Part shown: one piece after another, positions 50,772 through 58,997 of the stretch
Position numbering within the stretch: position 1 is the stretch's first letter
Layout of the letters: every line of letters begins with the position of its first letter
The notes under the pieces: generated by a model
What the model was told of the DNA's origin: nothing
The model's database searches: none
What the model saw: only the letters and a program-made list of their open reading frames with translations
Position numbers and translations under genes: made by a program
Source: Pseudomonas iridis
GTDB lineage: Bacteria > Pseudomonadota > Gammaproteobacteria > Pseudomonadales > Pseudomonadaceae
Direction: 5' to 3'
DNA length: 64,000 nucleotides
Assembly: GCF_017980685.1 (NCBI RefSeq)
Contig: NZ_JACXXO010000005.1
Span: 186,001-250,000 of the forward strand

Positions 50772-51197
50772 TCAGCCCTGACTCGGTTTGCCGGTCACGA
50801 GACCGACCTGGGACAGTTCGAGCCGGCGCAACAGATCCAGCACCTCGATGACCTTTTGGTACTGCACCGTCGCGTCGCCGCGCACGATCACCGGAAAATC
50901 CGGGCTCTGCGCCTTCTCGATGCGCAGGCGTTCCTCCAGCTCGGCCAGTGTCACCGGGTAGGCATCGAGGAACACCTGGCCGCCATCGTTGACCGAAATC
51001 GCCTTGGTCTTGGCCTCCGACAGCGACACCGAAGCGCTGGCCTTGGGCAAGTTGATCTGGATGCCGGAGACTTGCGCGGTGGCAGTGAGGATGAACATCA
51101 CCAGCACCACCATCAGCACGTCGACCAGCGGAGTGATGTTGATGCTGTCCACCGCTGCATCTTCATCATCGTCGTGGGAGGCATTTACGGACGCCAT
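50772..51197 (-). CDS. exbD: ExbD/TolR family protein
   Basis: A 141-residue protein with one N-terminal membrane helix carrying the essential Asp: INITPLVDVLMVVLVMFI. The periplasmic domain follows (QINLPKASASVSLSEAKTKA). It works with the ExbB-type protein encoded just upstream (11-base gap). PA0694-type position. Confidence 0.9.
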   Translation of the reverse strand: MASVNASHDDDEDAAVDSINITPLVDVLMVVLVMFILTATAQVSGIQINLPKASASVSLSEAKTKAISVNDGGQVFLDAYPVTLAELEERLRIEKAQSPDFPVIVRGDATVQYQKVIEVLDLLRRLELSQVGLVTGKPSQG

Positions 51198-51208
51198 GTC
51201 AGTGCTCC

Positions 51209-53008
51209 TCAGGCCAGTACGGAAGTGTTGGCGTGATGGCCGCGCTGATGCGCCGACTCACTGAACTGGCTCTCGCCATGCATCTCCGCCAGACGAGTGA
51301 TGAACTCGTCGACGAACACGCGCATGTCGGCGCTGACTTCCTTGTTGCGGGTGATCAGGCGGTTGTAGCCAAACAGCGCCGGGATCGCGACGAACAGGCC
51401 CATGGCGGTGGCGAGCAAGGCTGCGGCCATGCCCGGGGCGATGGCGTTGATGTTGACGTCACCGGCCATCGCGGTGCCGAGAAACACCACCATGATCCCC
51501 AGCACGGTGCCGAGCAGGCCGATGTACGGGCCGCCGGCAATGGCGTTGGACAGGGTCGAGAGTTTTGAGCTGAGGGCTTGATTCTCGCGGGTGCGTACGC
51601 CGTCCATTGAGCAGCGGATGGCTTCGATGGTCGCGGCAGAAACCGAAGAGGTATCGGCGCCCTGCTCGCGGCGGGTGCGAATCTCTTTCACCGCCACCAG
51701 ATACAGGCGCCACAGCGACGAATGCTGCAAGCGCTGGGCGAGTTGGGTGTCGTCGGCGAACATTTCAAGACGCGTGCCGACCTTGGCGAACTGCTCGCGG
51801 AAATCCTCGTTGGCTTTGCTGACACGTCCCAGGGTGCGGTTCTTGCGCAGCATGATGATCCACGACTGGAACATCATCAGCACCAGCACGGCGATGATTA
51901 CCCAGGCGTCCACCGGTACCGCGTTGAGCAGGAAGCCGAGGCTGCCGAAACCGTAACCGGACTGCTCTTCATCGACGCCGTAAGCCACCAGTTTCGACTC
52001 GGCACCTTGCGACGTTGCGTCGGCCAGCAACAGCGGCGCCGGACGCGCGACTTTCGACAGGCGCAGCTCATCGATGGCACCCACGAACGGCTGGAAAGGC
52101 CCTTCTTGCAGATCCGCCCCCACGGCCATGACCGAATTGAACGCCGGCATCGCCAACGCCAATGTCGCCCCTTCGCGACCGTTGATGAACAGCGTGACTT
52201 TGGCGCCTTCAGCGGTGAGTGCAACGTGTTGCCATTGGCCCGGATTCAGCGGCTGAGTGGCGACGGCGCGCTGGCCGTCGATTTCCACAAACGGCACGCC
52301 TTGGTTGGCGCCAATCAGCAGGCTGTTGGCGCCTTCACGGCGGGCCAGAATCAATTGCTCGCCAGTGGCCTGGTCCAGTCGCAGCCAGGCACTGACGGTG
52401 AATGCGCTGCCTGCGTTGTGTTGCAACGAAGGGCTGGCCGGCAGCAACAATGGTTGGCCGCTGAACTGCAACGCTCGCCCCACTACGCCGTCAATCGCCG
52501 TGCCGGTGGCGCTCTGAGCGGTGTTGCCGTAAGCGGTGGTGTCTTTGGCCGGGGTGCCGGTGGCGCCGTCGAAGTGATAAAGCGCCGTGTAATTGGGGTC
52601 AAACGTCAATTGGCCGTTGCCGGTCGCCGGAGCTTTCTGGTTGCCGTAATACATCCAGATATCCTGGCGCTGTCCGCCCTCGACATTCGGCACATCGACC
52701 CAGATCAGCGCCATGCCCATCAGCGCATCGAAGCTTTCGATCTGATGGTTGAGCACGGTCTTGTCATCGGCGCTGACGAAGCGCAGGTCCGATCCATCCT
52801 CTTTCACCCCGTCGAAGGTGAAGTTGCCGGTGTGCAGACGCACCAGCAGCGCGGTGCGGCCAATCGGCTGATTGATTGCCGCACCTTGCGGCGTGGTGTC
52901 GACGGCGATCTGTTTGCGGTAATGCCAGTCGTCCTGCCACCAGGCCTGAGCCGTGGCCGGGAGCACGAAGCCCAGGCAGATCAACAACGAAAGAATGAGG
53001 CGCTGCAT
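51209..53008 (-). CDS. ExbB/TolQ channel fused to DUF2341 and LamG domains
   Basis: A 599-residue fusion. A signal peptide (MQRLILSLLICLGFVLPATAQA) is followed by a DUF2341 domain (WWQDDWHYRKQIAVDTTPQG, about 22-150) and a LamG/concanavalin-like domain (SAFTVSAWLRLDQATGEQLI; GQWQHVALTAEGAKVTLFIN, about 150-325), both periplasmic. Then come a membrane helix (about 365-388) and the MotA/TolQ/ExbB domain with GLLGTVLGIMVVFLGTAM and GMAAALLATAMGLFVAIPAL. Normal ExbB proteins have no such large periplasmic head. The head probably binds a polymer or protein in the periplasm, linking a proton channel to a ligand. Confidence 0.85.
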   Translation of the reverse strand: MQRLILSLLICLGFVLPATAQAWWQDDWHYRKQIAVDTTPQGAAINQPIGRTALLVRLHTGNFTFDGVKEDGSDLRFVSADDKTVLNHQIESFDALMGMALIWVDVPNVEGGQRQDIWMYYGNQKAPATGNGQLTFDPNYTALYHFDGATGTPAKDTTAYGNTAQSATGTAIDGVVGRALQFSGQPLLLPASPSLQHNAGSAFTVSAWLRLDQATGEQLILARREGANSLLIGANQGVPFVEIDGQRAVATQPLNPGQWQHVALTAEGAKVTLFINGREGATLALAMPAFNSVMAVGADLQEGPFQPFVGAIDELRLSKVARPAPLLLADATSQGAESKLVAYGVDEEQSGYGFGSLGFLLNAVPVDAWVIIAVLVLMMFQSWIIMLRKNRTLGRVSKANEDFREQFAKVGTRLEMFADDTQLAQRLQHSSLWRLYLVAVKEIRTRREQGADTSSVSAATIEAIRCSMDGVRTRENQALSSKLSTLSNAIAGGPYIGLLGTVLGIMVVFLGTAMAGDVNINAIAPGMAAALLATAMGLFVAIPALFGYNRLITRNKEVSADMRVFVDEFITRLAEMHGESQFSESAHQRGHHANTSVLA

Positions 53009-53020
53009 GAACGTGCTCCT

Positions 53021-54619
53021 TTAGAAAGTGGCTTGAAGGTTGAAGTGCAGGCGCGATTCCTGTTTCGAGGTGTTCGGCCCTTCGAGTAGCGGGTAGCCCC
53101 AGTCGAGGCTGCCGGACAGCCATTTGCTCAGGCTGGCGCGGGTGCCCAGGCCAACGCTGGCCAGGGCGTAATTGGCGTCCTGATCCGGCAGTTCGTCGCG
53201 CAGGTAGAGTTGCGCGCCTTCGGCGAAGGCGTAGAAACGCCAGTCCTGCATCCACGTGCCGGCGAACCTGGCCAGCGATGGCGTGCGCAGTTCCTGGCTC
53301 AGCAGGTAGCCGTCATCGGCAGTGCGTTCGGCGGCCAGATAGCCACGCACCGACGTCGCACCGCCGGCGGAGAACTGCTCGTTGGAAATCAGTGGCCCAG
53401 AGGCGATTTGAAACGCGGCTTTGCTCCCGCTCTGCCAATCGCTGTCGAAGGTCCAGGTGTAACTGGTGTCGCCCTTGAGCACAGCGAAACTCGGCTTGGC
53501 GCGGTAGCGTTTGTAGTCGAAGTCTTCGTCATCGCTGCCGTAGCCGAAGACGCTGCGCGTGGCCGCGACCAGACTCAGGCCGAGACCAAGCTGGCTTTTT
53601 TCGCTGTAGCGATACCCGTTGTAGGCAAAGGTGAATGGCGCGTACTGCAGTGGCACCTTGTCACTTTCGCCGGACAGGGTCAGGCGCTCGTCGAAGTCTT
53701 TGAAATCGATGCCGGCCGACAGCGAATTCGACCAGTTGCCGCTGGACGGCAGCGTGTAAATGGCCGACACACCATAGGAATGACCCTTGCCCAACACGTT
53801 GCTGCCGCCGATGGTGGCGACGTTGCTGTCGGACTGGTAACCGGAGAACTGCACACTCCAGCGATCCGTGAGTGGCGCGGTGTATGAACCTGACCAGACC
53901 TTGGCGTTGTCGGTCTCTTGCGGTGCAGTGAAGAACGTCAGGTTGACGCTGTGACCAAGCTGCCAAAGGTTGTTGTAACCGAGGCTGGTGACGGTGCGCA
54001 GTTTTTCCGTGTCGGCGCTGTAGTCGTTGTTCAGACCCACGCTGGCGGTCCAGGGGTTCTGGTCTTCGACCTGCAAATCAACGTCCATGGTGCCGGGGCG
54101 CTGACCTTCGCGAACCAGCGGCATGACCTGGCGGCCCGGGGTCTTGTTCAGTTGCGCCAGTTCGCCCTGGACCTTGGCGAAGTCCGGCACCTCGCCTTCC
54201 TTCAGCGCCGGCACGTCGTCGCGGATATCCAGCGGCGAATAATGTTTGGCGCCGACCACACGGACTCGTCCGACCTTGGTTTCGCTGACTTGCAGATAGA
54301 CGATGCCGTCCGCTACCGCTTGCTCCGGCAACTCGACGAACACCGATTGATAACCGCGTTCCTGATAGGCCTTCTGCAACGCATCACGCGCGCCTTCGAT
54401 GTCGGCCAGAGCTTTTTGCGGGCCGAGAAACGGGTACACCGCCTCTTCAATCGCCCGTGCATCGAGCACGGTATTGCCGCGCACAAAGTATTCGTTGACG
54501 TCGACCAGACGCTGCGCCGCTGCACTTTCGCCAGCCTCTTCGGCCAACGCCGGCTGCACGCCCGCCGTCACCAGCAGCCAGCCCCACAGCACCAGCCGTG
54601 ACGTGAAAATCTGTTCCAC
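53021..54619 (-). CDS. pdtB: TpsB (ShlB/FhaC-type) outer-membrane transporter, PdtB-like
   Basis: A 532-residue two-partner-secretion transporter. After the signal peptide (GVQPALA|EEAG) come two POTRA domains (about 41-115 with NEYFVRGNTVLDARAIEEAV; 118-190) and a 16-strand barrel; the conserved loop motif GGATSVRGYLAAERT is near residue 421. GTG 54619 is chosen: AGGGGG lies 4 bases upstream; the longer frame starts at TTG 54658. In P. aeruginosa the homologue PdtB (PA0692) secretes the exoprotein PdtA. No pdtA-like gene is in this window. Confidence 0.87.
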   Translation of the reverse strand: MEQIFTSRLVLWGWLLVTAGVQPALAEEAGESAAAQRLVDVNEYFVRGNTVLDARAIEEAVYPFLGPQKALADIEGARDALQKAYQERGYQSVFVELPEQAVADGIVYLQVSETKVGRVRVVGAKHYSPLDIRDDVPALKEGEVPDFAKVQGELAQLNKTPGRQVMPLVREGQRPGTMDVDLQVEDQNPWTASVGLNNDYSADTEKLRTVTSLGYNNLWQLGHSVNLTFFTAPQETDNAKVWSGSYTAPLTDRWSVQFSGYQSDSNVATIGGSNVLGKGHSYGVSAIYTLPSSGNWSNSLSAGIDFKDFDERLTLSGESDKVPLQYAPFTFAYNGYRYSEKSQLGLGLSLVAATRSVFGYGSDDEDFDYKRYRAKPSFAVLKGDTSYTWTFDSDWQSGSKAAFQIASGPLISNEQFSAGGATSVRGYLAAERTADDGYLLSQELRTPSLARFAGTWMQDWRFYAFAEGAQLYLRDELPDQDANYALASVGLGTRASLSKWLSGSLDWGYPLLEGPNTSKQESRLHFNLQATF

Positions 54620-54671
54620 ACTACCCCCTGAAATTCGCGTTGACGTGTCGGCGTTCAAACGCCCTGTTGCA

Positions 54672-55274
54672 TCAGTTATTGGCTATCGAGGCGCCGGCAT
54701 GCTTGCCGAGCCAGGTGTGCAACAGCGCGAAGTTCAAGGAGAACTCGGGCATTTGCAGCAAGGCGCCGCAGAACACTTCGCCGATGATTTTCTGGATGAG
54801 TTGCACCGCACGCGGGTTGTTGAGCAGCGTGGCGATGTCGCGACTGAGGACGTTGAAACTCCAGACTTTCTGGCTCAGGCCCAGGCCTACGAACCAGCGG
54901 AACAGCAGGTTGTAACTGAGCTGTTCATAAAGTTGCTGTTCGCTGGGCACCGAATACAGCAGTTGCAGGAGCAGGATGTGCATGACCGTTTGCGCGGGAA
55001 TGAGCATGCCGGGTTCGGCATTGAGGTCGTGCAGAACGTCGCGGTGGATATCGAGCAAGTCCTCGATCTGTGGGCGCAGCAAAACCAGTGAATGGCCCGG
55101 CGGAATGTAGCTGGACACCTCTTTCAAGGCGCCCTGCCAGTCATCCTGCGAGACGATCCAGACCCACGGCGCGCCATAGCGATACACCGAAACCGGCTTC
55201 TTGCGCGCGGCTTCGACGATCTTCGACAGGCGTTGATCGAGTTCCTGCATGCCCACTTTCGAGTAGCGTTCCAT
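54672..55274 (-). CDS. phdA: Phd-like / IS5-transposase-domain fusion protein (PhdA type)
   Basis: A 200-residue protein. Residues 1-50 resemble Phd/YefM antitoxin DNA-binding domains (MERYSKVGMQELDQRLSKIV; KPVSVYRYGAPWVWIVSQDD). Residues about 65-165 look like the N-terminal DUF772 domain of IS5-family transposases: MHILLLQLLYSVPSEQQLYE and NLLFRWFVGLGLSQKVWSFN. No catalytic DDE domain follows, so it is not a transposase. The start is ATG 55274, or GTG 55283 nine bases upstream. It is the first gene of the module, 52 bases before pdtB, matching PhdA (PA0691) of P. aeruginosa. Confidence 0.75.
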   Translation of the reverse strand: MERYSKVGMQELDQRLSKIVEAARKKPVSVYRYGAPWVWIVSQDDWQGALKEVSSYIPPGHSLVLLRPQIEDLLDIHRDVLHDLNAEPGMLIPAQTVMHILLLQLLYSVPSEQQLYEQLSYNLLFRWFVGLGLSQKVWSFNVLSRDIATLLNNPRAVQLIQKIIGEVFCGALLQMPEFSLNFALLHTWLGKHAGASIANN

Positions 55275-55445
55275 AGTTCCCACTGCCTCACTCCCGGCGT
55301 CCCGCCTCGGCTTGTGAAAAGCGCCCCGTTGGGGCCCTCAAGCGCGTTACATAGGCATGACCGGACAGGCGATGGGCTACCGAACTTTTGTCATAAAAGC
55401 TTCATTACTCGAAAGTTTGAATGGGGTCTCACATACACCAAAAAA

Positions 55446-55542
55446 CCCTGTGGGAGCTGGCTTGCCAGCGATGGCGGTGTGTCAGCCAACCACCAAGGTT
55501 GCTGACCTGACGCCATCGCTGGCAAGCCAGCTCCCACAGGGG
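55446..55542. repeat. REP family A inverted pair, near perfect
   Basis: The outer arms are exact inverted copies over about 31 bases, beginning CCCTGTGGGAGCTGGCTTGC on the left. A second, inner inverted repeat (TCAGC.CAAC / GTTG.CTGA) lies between them. It separates the module's first gene from the preceding gene on the same strand, exactly where pdtA would be expected. Confidence 0.85.
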
Positions 55543-55568
55543 ACGTGGCGTTTAGCGTGGATGTGTTT

Positions 55569-56852
55569 TCAGGTATACACCGCCCAGGTGTCGACGATCT
55601 TGCCGCCACGCACCGCCAGCAAATCACCGAATTGCAGGAGGACGGCTTCGGTCTGGGTCGGGCGCAGGAAGACTTGATCCTCGATCTTCAGGCCCACCGC
55701 GTTCGAGCCGTTGACCATTTCCTGATTCGAACTGCGGCCGTAAACAGTGTTGCTTTGCAGCCCCTGCGGCGATTCGAACTCGGCCATCCAGTTACCGCCG
55801 TAGATGAAAAAGGTCTGTCGCTGATTCTGGTCCCACCACGAGAACAGTGTCGACTTGTCGTCCAGCGCCGGGATGTTGACCGCTCCGGTGCTTTTCAGCA
55901 CGGGCGTGGCAATGTAAGTGGCCGGTACATGATCGGCCAGGGACGGGAGATCGTAGTGCGTCGGCTTGAGCATTGCCGTACCGACTGAAACTTCCGTGCT
56001 CAGGGTTTCCTTTTCATGGATGCGATAACTGGGGCTGCCAGCGGTGTTCAGGCACAAACCGTCATGCCACAACCCCGGAAATTGCTGGCGGGTGAAATCA
56101 ACGCAGCGCTGATAAATCACCATGACTCTGGCAAACAATTCCTCGGGCGAACCCAGAATCCCCGGCACCCCCATGCCCACGAACGGGTCGTAACCCATGA
56201 ACCCGGAAAACTGCAGGTGCTGCGGGTTGGCACTGATCAGCGCGAGCATCTGCCCCAGCACGTTCACGTCACTGACCCCGCCGCGATGCAGGCCCACATC
56301 CAGCTCGATGTTGATGCGCATCCGCGTGCCCAAACCCTGCGCCAGCGCCAGGTACTGCTGCAAACGCTCAGGGCTGTCGAGCAGCCATTGCAACTGCCTG
56401 GCGGGATCAAACGGGCCTTTGTGGATCTGATAAAACAGCTCGGCCGAACGCACCGGCAACGGTTTGCCGAGCAAGATATCCGACTGCGCAAACGTCACCG
56501 CATCGTGATTGAGAAACGGCTGATGAAACGACATCAGCTTTTGCGTTCCGGCACGTTGCGCGATGTAGCTGAGCAACCCCGGCGATGGCAGCGACTTCTC
56601 CACCAATCGCAACTGCTTGCCGCCACGTTTGACCGACTGCATGACCACGTCGATGTTGTGATCGAGACGATCCAGATCGATCAGTAGCACCGGGCGCATC
56701 GGCCCCTTTTCCCTCAATTCTCTATTCAGCGCCCGGAAATAGTCGCTATAGGGCCCACCGCGATCCCCCGGCCGCAACCACGCGCCGACGCCCACCAATA
56801 AAGCTCCGACACCCAACGTGCCGAGCACAAAGTTACGTCGATTGACCGCCAT
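55569..56852 (-). CDS. Exported alanine-racemase-fold PLP protein (DSD1-like)
   Basis: A 427-residue protein. A Tat-like start (NRRNFVLGTLGVGALLVGVG) precedes a fold-type III PLP domain: PVLLIDLDRLDHNIDVVMQS with the candidate PLP Lys in RLVEKSLPSPGLLSYI, and IELDVGLHRGGVS further on. The C-terminal beta domain ends with RGGKIVDTWAVY, as in D-threonine aldolase/D-serine dehydratase-like proteins. Its start overlaps the stop of the upstream flavoprotein gene by one base. Reaction unknown; a role on D-amino acids or sugars in the periplasm is possible. Confidence 0.72.
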   Translation of the reverse strand: MAVNRRNFVLGTLGVGALLVGVGAWLRPGDRGGPYSDYFRALNRELREKGPMRPVLLIDLDRLDHNIDVVMQSVKRGGKQLRLVEKSLPSPGLLSYIAQRAGTQKLMSFHQPFLNHDAVTFAQSDILLGKPLPVRSAELFYQIHKGPFDPARQLQWLLDSPERLQQYLALAQGLGTRMRINIELDVGLHRGGVSDVNVLGQMLALISANPQHLQFSGFMGYDPFVGMGVPGILGSPEELFARVMVIYQRCVDFTRQQFPGLWHDGLCLNTAGSPSYRIHEKETLSTEVSVGTAMLKPTHYDLPSLADHVPATYIATPVLKSTGAVNIPALDDKSTLFSWWDQNQRQTFFIYGGNWMAEFESPQGLQSNTVYGRSSNQEMVNGSNAVGLKIEDQVFLRPTQTEAVLLQFGDLLAVRGGKIVDTWAVYT

Positions 56853-58246
56853 CAGCTCACCCCCAGAATCGACGACAAATGCGCATTGAGAAACCGCCCA
56901 CGCGGATCAAGCGCCTCGCGCACCTGGGCAAACTCACGCCAGCGCGGGTACAGCGGTTGCAGGTTTTTCGCATTGAGCGTGTGCAACTTGCCCCAGTGCG
57001 GGCGGCCGTTGTATTTCCAGAAGATGGGCTCGACTGCCGCGAACAGATTGTGATGGTCCATCTGGTAATGCTGGTGCACCGAGATCGAACAGCTGTCGCG
57101 GCCCTCGAACATGCTCAGCGGGATGTCGTCGGCCTTGACGTAGCGATACTCGATGGGAAACCAGGTGCGCAGGTCCTTGTCATGTATCAGCTTGAGAATC
57201 TCGCGCAGGCAGGCCGGGCCATGCTCGGCAGGCACCGAGTACTCCATCTCGTTGAAGCGCACGGTGCGTACGTTGGCGTAGATGTCGAACGAGTCGCCGA
57301 CCCGGTCATCGAAACTCGCAAGATGCCGCAGGCTGTTGAGCATGGTACGACGCAGCTCGGGGAAATCGCTGGCGTACTTGTCAATCTTTTCAATCAGGGT
57401 CACGAACTCGTTGCCGCCCTCCTCTTCGGGACTGATCGGCGGTGAGGCCGGGTCGTCCGTTTCATTGAGGGCGATGGACAAGGCGTAGTCGGAATGGGTA
57501 ACCACGAGCATTTCCCAGTGCTGATTTTCGCGGGTGTTGGTGTCGAGGTCTTCCAGCAGCTCTTCGGTTTTGGCGATCCACTGGCGTTCACGCAGGCGAT
57601 AGGCCGGGCGGTTTTGCAGGCGAATTTTTGTCGCCACGCCGAGTGCACCTAGGGATACGCGGGCGGCATTGAACACCTCAGGATGGCGCTGGCTGTCACA
57701 GTCCAGCACCTCGCCGCTGGCCGTCACCAACTGCATGCCGCAGACGTGGGCCGAGTAGGACTGGAAGTTTTTGCCGGTGCCGTGAGTCGAGGTGGCAATC
57801 GCGCCGGCGAGGGTCTGATAGTCGATATCGGCCATGTTTTGCAGCGCTTGGCCAACGTCCTTCAGGGGCATGCCCATGCGCGACATCGGTGTGCCGGCGG
57901 CGAATTCGGCTTGCAGGGTTTTCGGGTCGTGATCGAGCAGCCCGGTGAAGTAGCTCAACGACAATAGCGTGCCGTCGGTGGGAACCAGGGCGCTGAACGA
58001 ATGCGCCGAGCCGACCGGACGAATCGTGCCTTGAGCCTGACGAATCACTTTCGTCAGCTCATCCAGATTTTTCGGTGCCAGACGCGCCGCCGGCAGGCAG
58101 CTCTGCGCGCCCGACCAGTTGCGCCAAGGGATCAGCCGTGGCGCGCGCATCAATTGGCCCAATGCCGGGTTGCTCGCCAACGCGCTGAGCGCGCCAACAA
58201 TGCTCGCCCGTTGCAACAACTGACGCCGTGTCAGATCCATCGTCAT
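56852..58246 (-). CDS. Tat-exported FAD oxidoreductase (D-arabinono-lactone oxidase type)
   Basis: A 464-residue flavoprotein. The Tat signal is TRRQLLQRASIVGAL. The FAD-binding PCMH part has IRPVGSAHSFSALVPTDGTL and GAIATSTHGTGKNFQSYSAH; the C-terminal ALO domain has RPHWGKLHTL and ends with DPRGRFLNAHLSSILG. Family members oxidise aldonolactones or related sugar derivatives. ATG 58246 follows AAGGTG, which overlaps the stop of the cytochrome gene 9 bases upstream. With that cytochrome it could pass electrons to the respiratory chain instead of oxygen. Substrate unknown. Confidence 0.8.
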   Translation of the reverse strand: MTMDLTRRQLLQRASIVGALSALASNPALGQLMRAPRLIPWRNWSGAQSCLPAARLAPKNLDELTKVIRQAQGTIRPVGSAHSFSALVPTDGTLLSLSYFTGLLDHDPKTLQAEFAAGTPMSRMGMPLKDVGQALQNMADIDYQTLAGAIATSTHGTGKNFQSYSAHVCGMQLVTASGEVLDCDSQRHPEVFNAARVSLGALGVATKIRLQNRPAYRLRERQWIAKTEELLEDLDTNTRENQHWEMLVVTHSDYALSIALNETDDPASPPISPEEEGGNEFVTLIEKIDKYASDFPELRRTMLNSLRHLASFDDRVGDSFDIYANVRTVRFNEMEYSVPAEHGPACLREILKLIHDKDLRTWFPIEYRYVKADDIPLSMFEGRDSCSISVHQHYQMDHHNLFAAVEPIFWKYNGRPHWGKLHTLNAKNLQPLYPRWREFAQVREALDPRGRFLNAHLSSILGVS

Positions 58247-58255
58247 GCGCGCACC

Positions 58256-58618
58256 TTATTGTGGAAGAGGCTGGTCGGCCATGAAGCCGATCAATTGCAG
58301 GAACTGCTCTTGCGAGCACTCAACGCATTGGCCCATCGGCGGCATGCCGTTGTAGCCGTTGATGGCATGGTCGAGCAGCGTGTCGGCGCCCTGCTGGATG
58401 CGCGGTTCCCAGGCTTTGCGGTCGCCGGTGAGCGGCGCATTGGCAGCCGGGTTGGCGTGGCAGAGCTGGCAACTGTTGGCGTAGATCTGTGCCAGCGCCG
58501 GGTCGGACGGGGTAGCGCTGCTGGCGATGCTGGAAGTGACCGCCGGTTTGGCATCGTCGCCGCACCCGGGCAGTGTCATGGCCAACACCAGCAGTAAAGT
58601 GAATCGGATTGCCCGCAT
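58256..58618 (-). CDS. c-type cytochrome lipoprotein
   Basis: A 120-residue protein with a lipoprotein leader (LLLVLAMTLPGCGDDAKP), one haem motif CQLCH near residue 57, and a C-terminal methionine region GMPPMGQCVECSQEQF with two further cysteines, as in the cytochrome c5 type. ATG 58618 has AGAGGAT upstream. First gene of the three-gene operon with the flavoprotein and the PLP protein; probable electron acceptor of the flavoprotein. Confidence 0.82.
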   Translation of the reverse strand: MRAIRFTLLLVLAMTLPGCGDDAKPAVTSSIASSATPSDPALAQIYANSCQLCHANPAANAPLTGDRKAWEPRIQQGADTLLDHAINGYNGMPPMGQCVECSQEQFLQLIGFMADQPLPQ

Positions 58619-58759
58619 AACGATCCTCTTGTGTGGCATCACTTGTTGTTGTGATCACACCTTAAGACAGCGACGCCAGAGGGTTGAGGGCATTGCGGGA
58701 CAGCGAGGGGGACTTACGGGGCCAGTTGGGCACACCTCAGTATTGGGCACACCATAAAA

Positions 58760-58854
58760 CCCTGTGGGAGCTGGCTTGCCAGCGATAGCGGTGTGTCAGT
58801 CAATGAAGATAATGAAAGTACCGACCACATCGCTGGCAAGCCAGCTCCCACATA
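58760..58854. repeat. REP family A inverted pair
   Basis: CCCTGTGGGAGCTGGCTTGC (left) and ATCGCTGGCAAGCCAGCTCC (right), with about 45 bases between. It lies in the 379-base divergent space between the cytochrome and gapN genes. The rest of that space (58619-58759) holds no gene that I can see. Confidence 0.8.
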
Positions 58855-58893
58855 GTTCGCGGTGTTGCCAGCCCCTCTGTTCTGCGCCTTTGC

Positions 58894-58912
58894 GTGACAT
58901 TCGAGTGACATT
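58894..58912. promoter_or_regulatory. 11-base-period direct repeat upstream of gapN
   Basis: GTGACATT occurs at 58894 and again at 58905. The repeat period of one helical turn is typical of a direct-repeat regulator site. Read on the other strand it is AATGTCAC twice, which shares the TGTCA core of PHO boxes but not the flanks. It lies about 85 bases before the gapN ATG. Confidence 0.4.
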
Positions 58913-58997
58913 TACGGGTTTAAATTTCGCCGCATTCAGGCGTATAACCTGTACAGACTTTTTGATCTGCACGCGGACATCAACACGGGGTAGCGAC

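Noticed and set aside
55386..55407. TTGTCATAAAAGCTTCAT as a PHO box for the PhdA/PdtB operon
   Set aside because: The first half fits 6 of 7 bases and the second only 4 of 7, and the repeat points away from the operon. Phosphate control is known for PdtA in P. aeruginosa, but this site does not support it.
55446..55542. Repeated GTGGGAGCTGGC palindromes as CRISPR repeats
   Set aside because: They occur singly or as inverted pairs in separate intergenic spaces, not as regularly spaced direct repeats, and no cas gene is present.
58650..58659. TGTGATCACA as a CRP/Vfr site upstream of the cytochrome gene
   Set aside because: The half-sites abut without the 6-base spacer needed for a CRP-type dimer.
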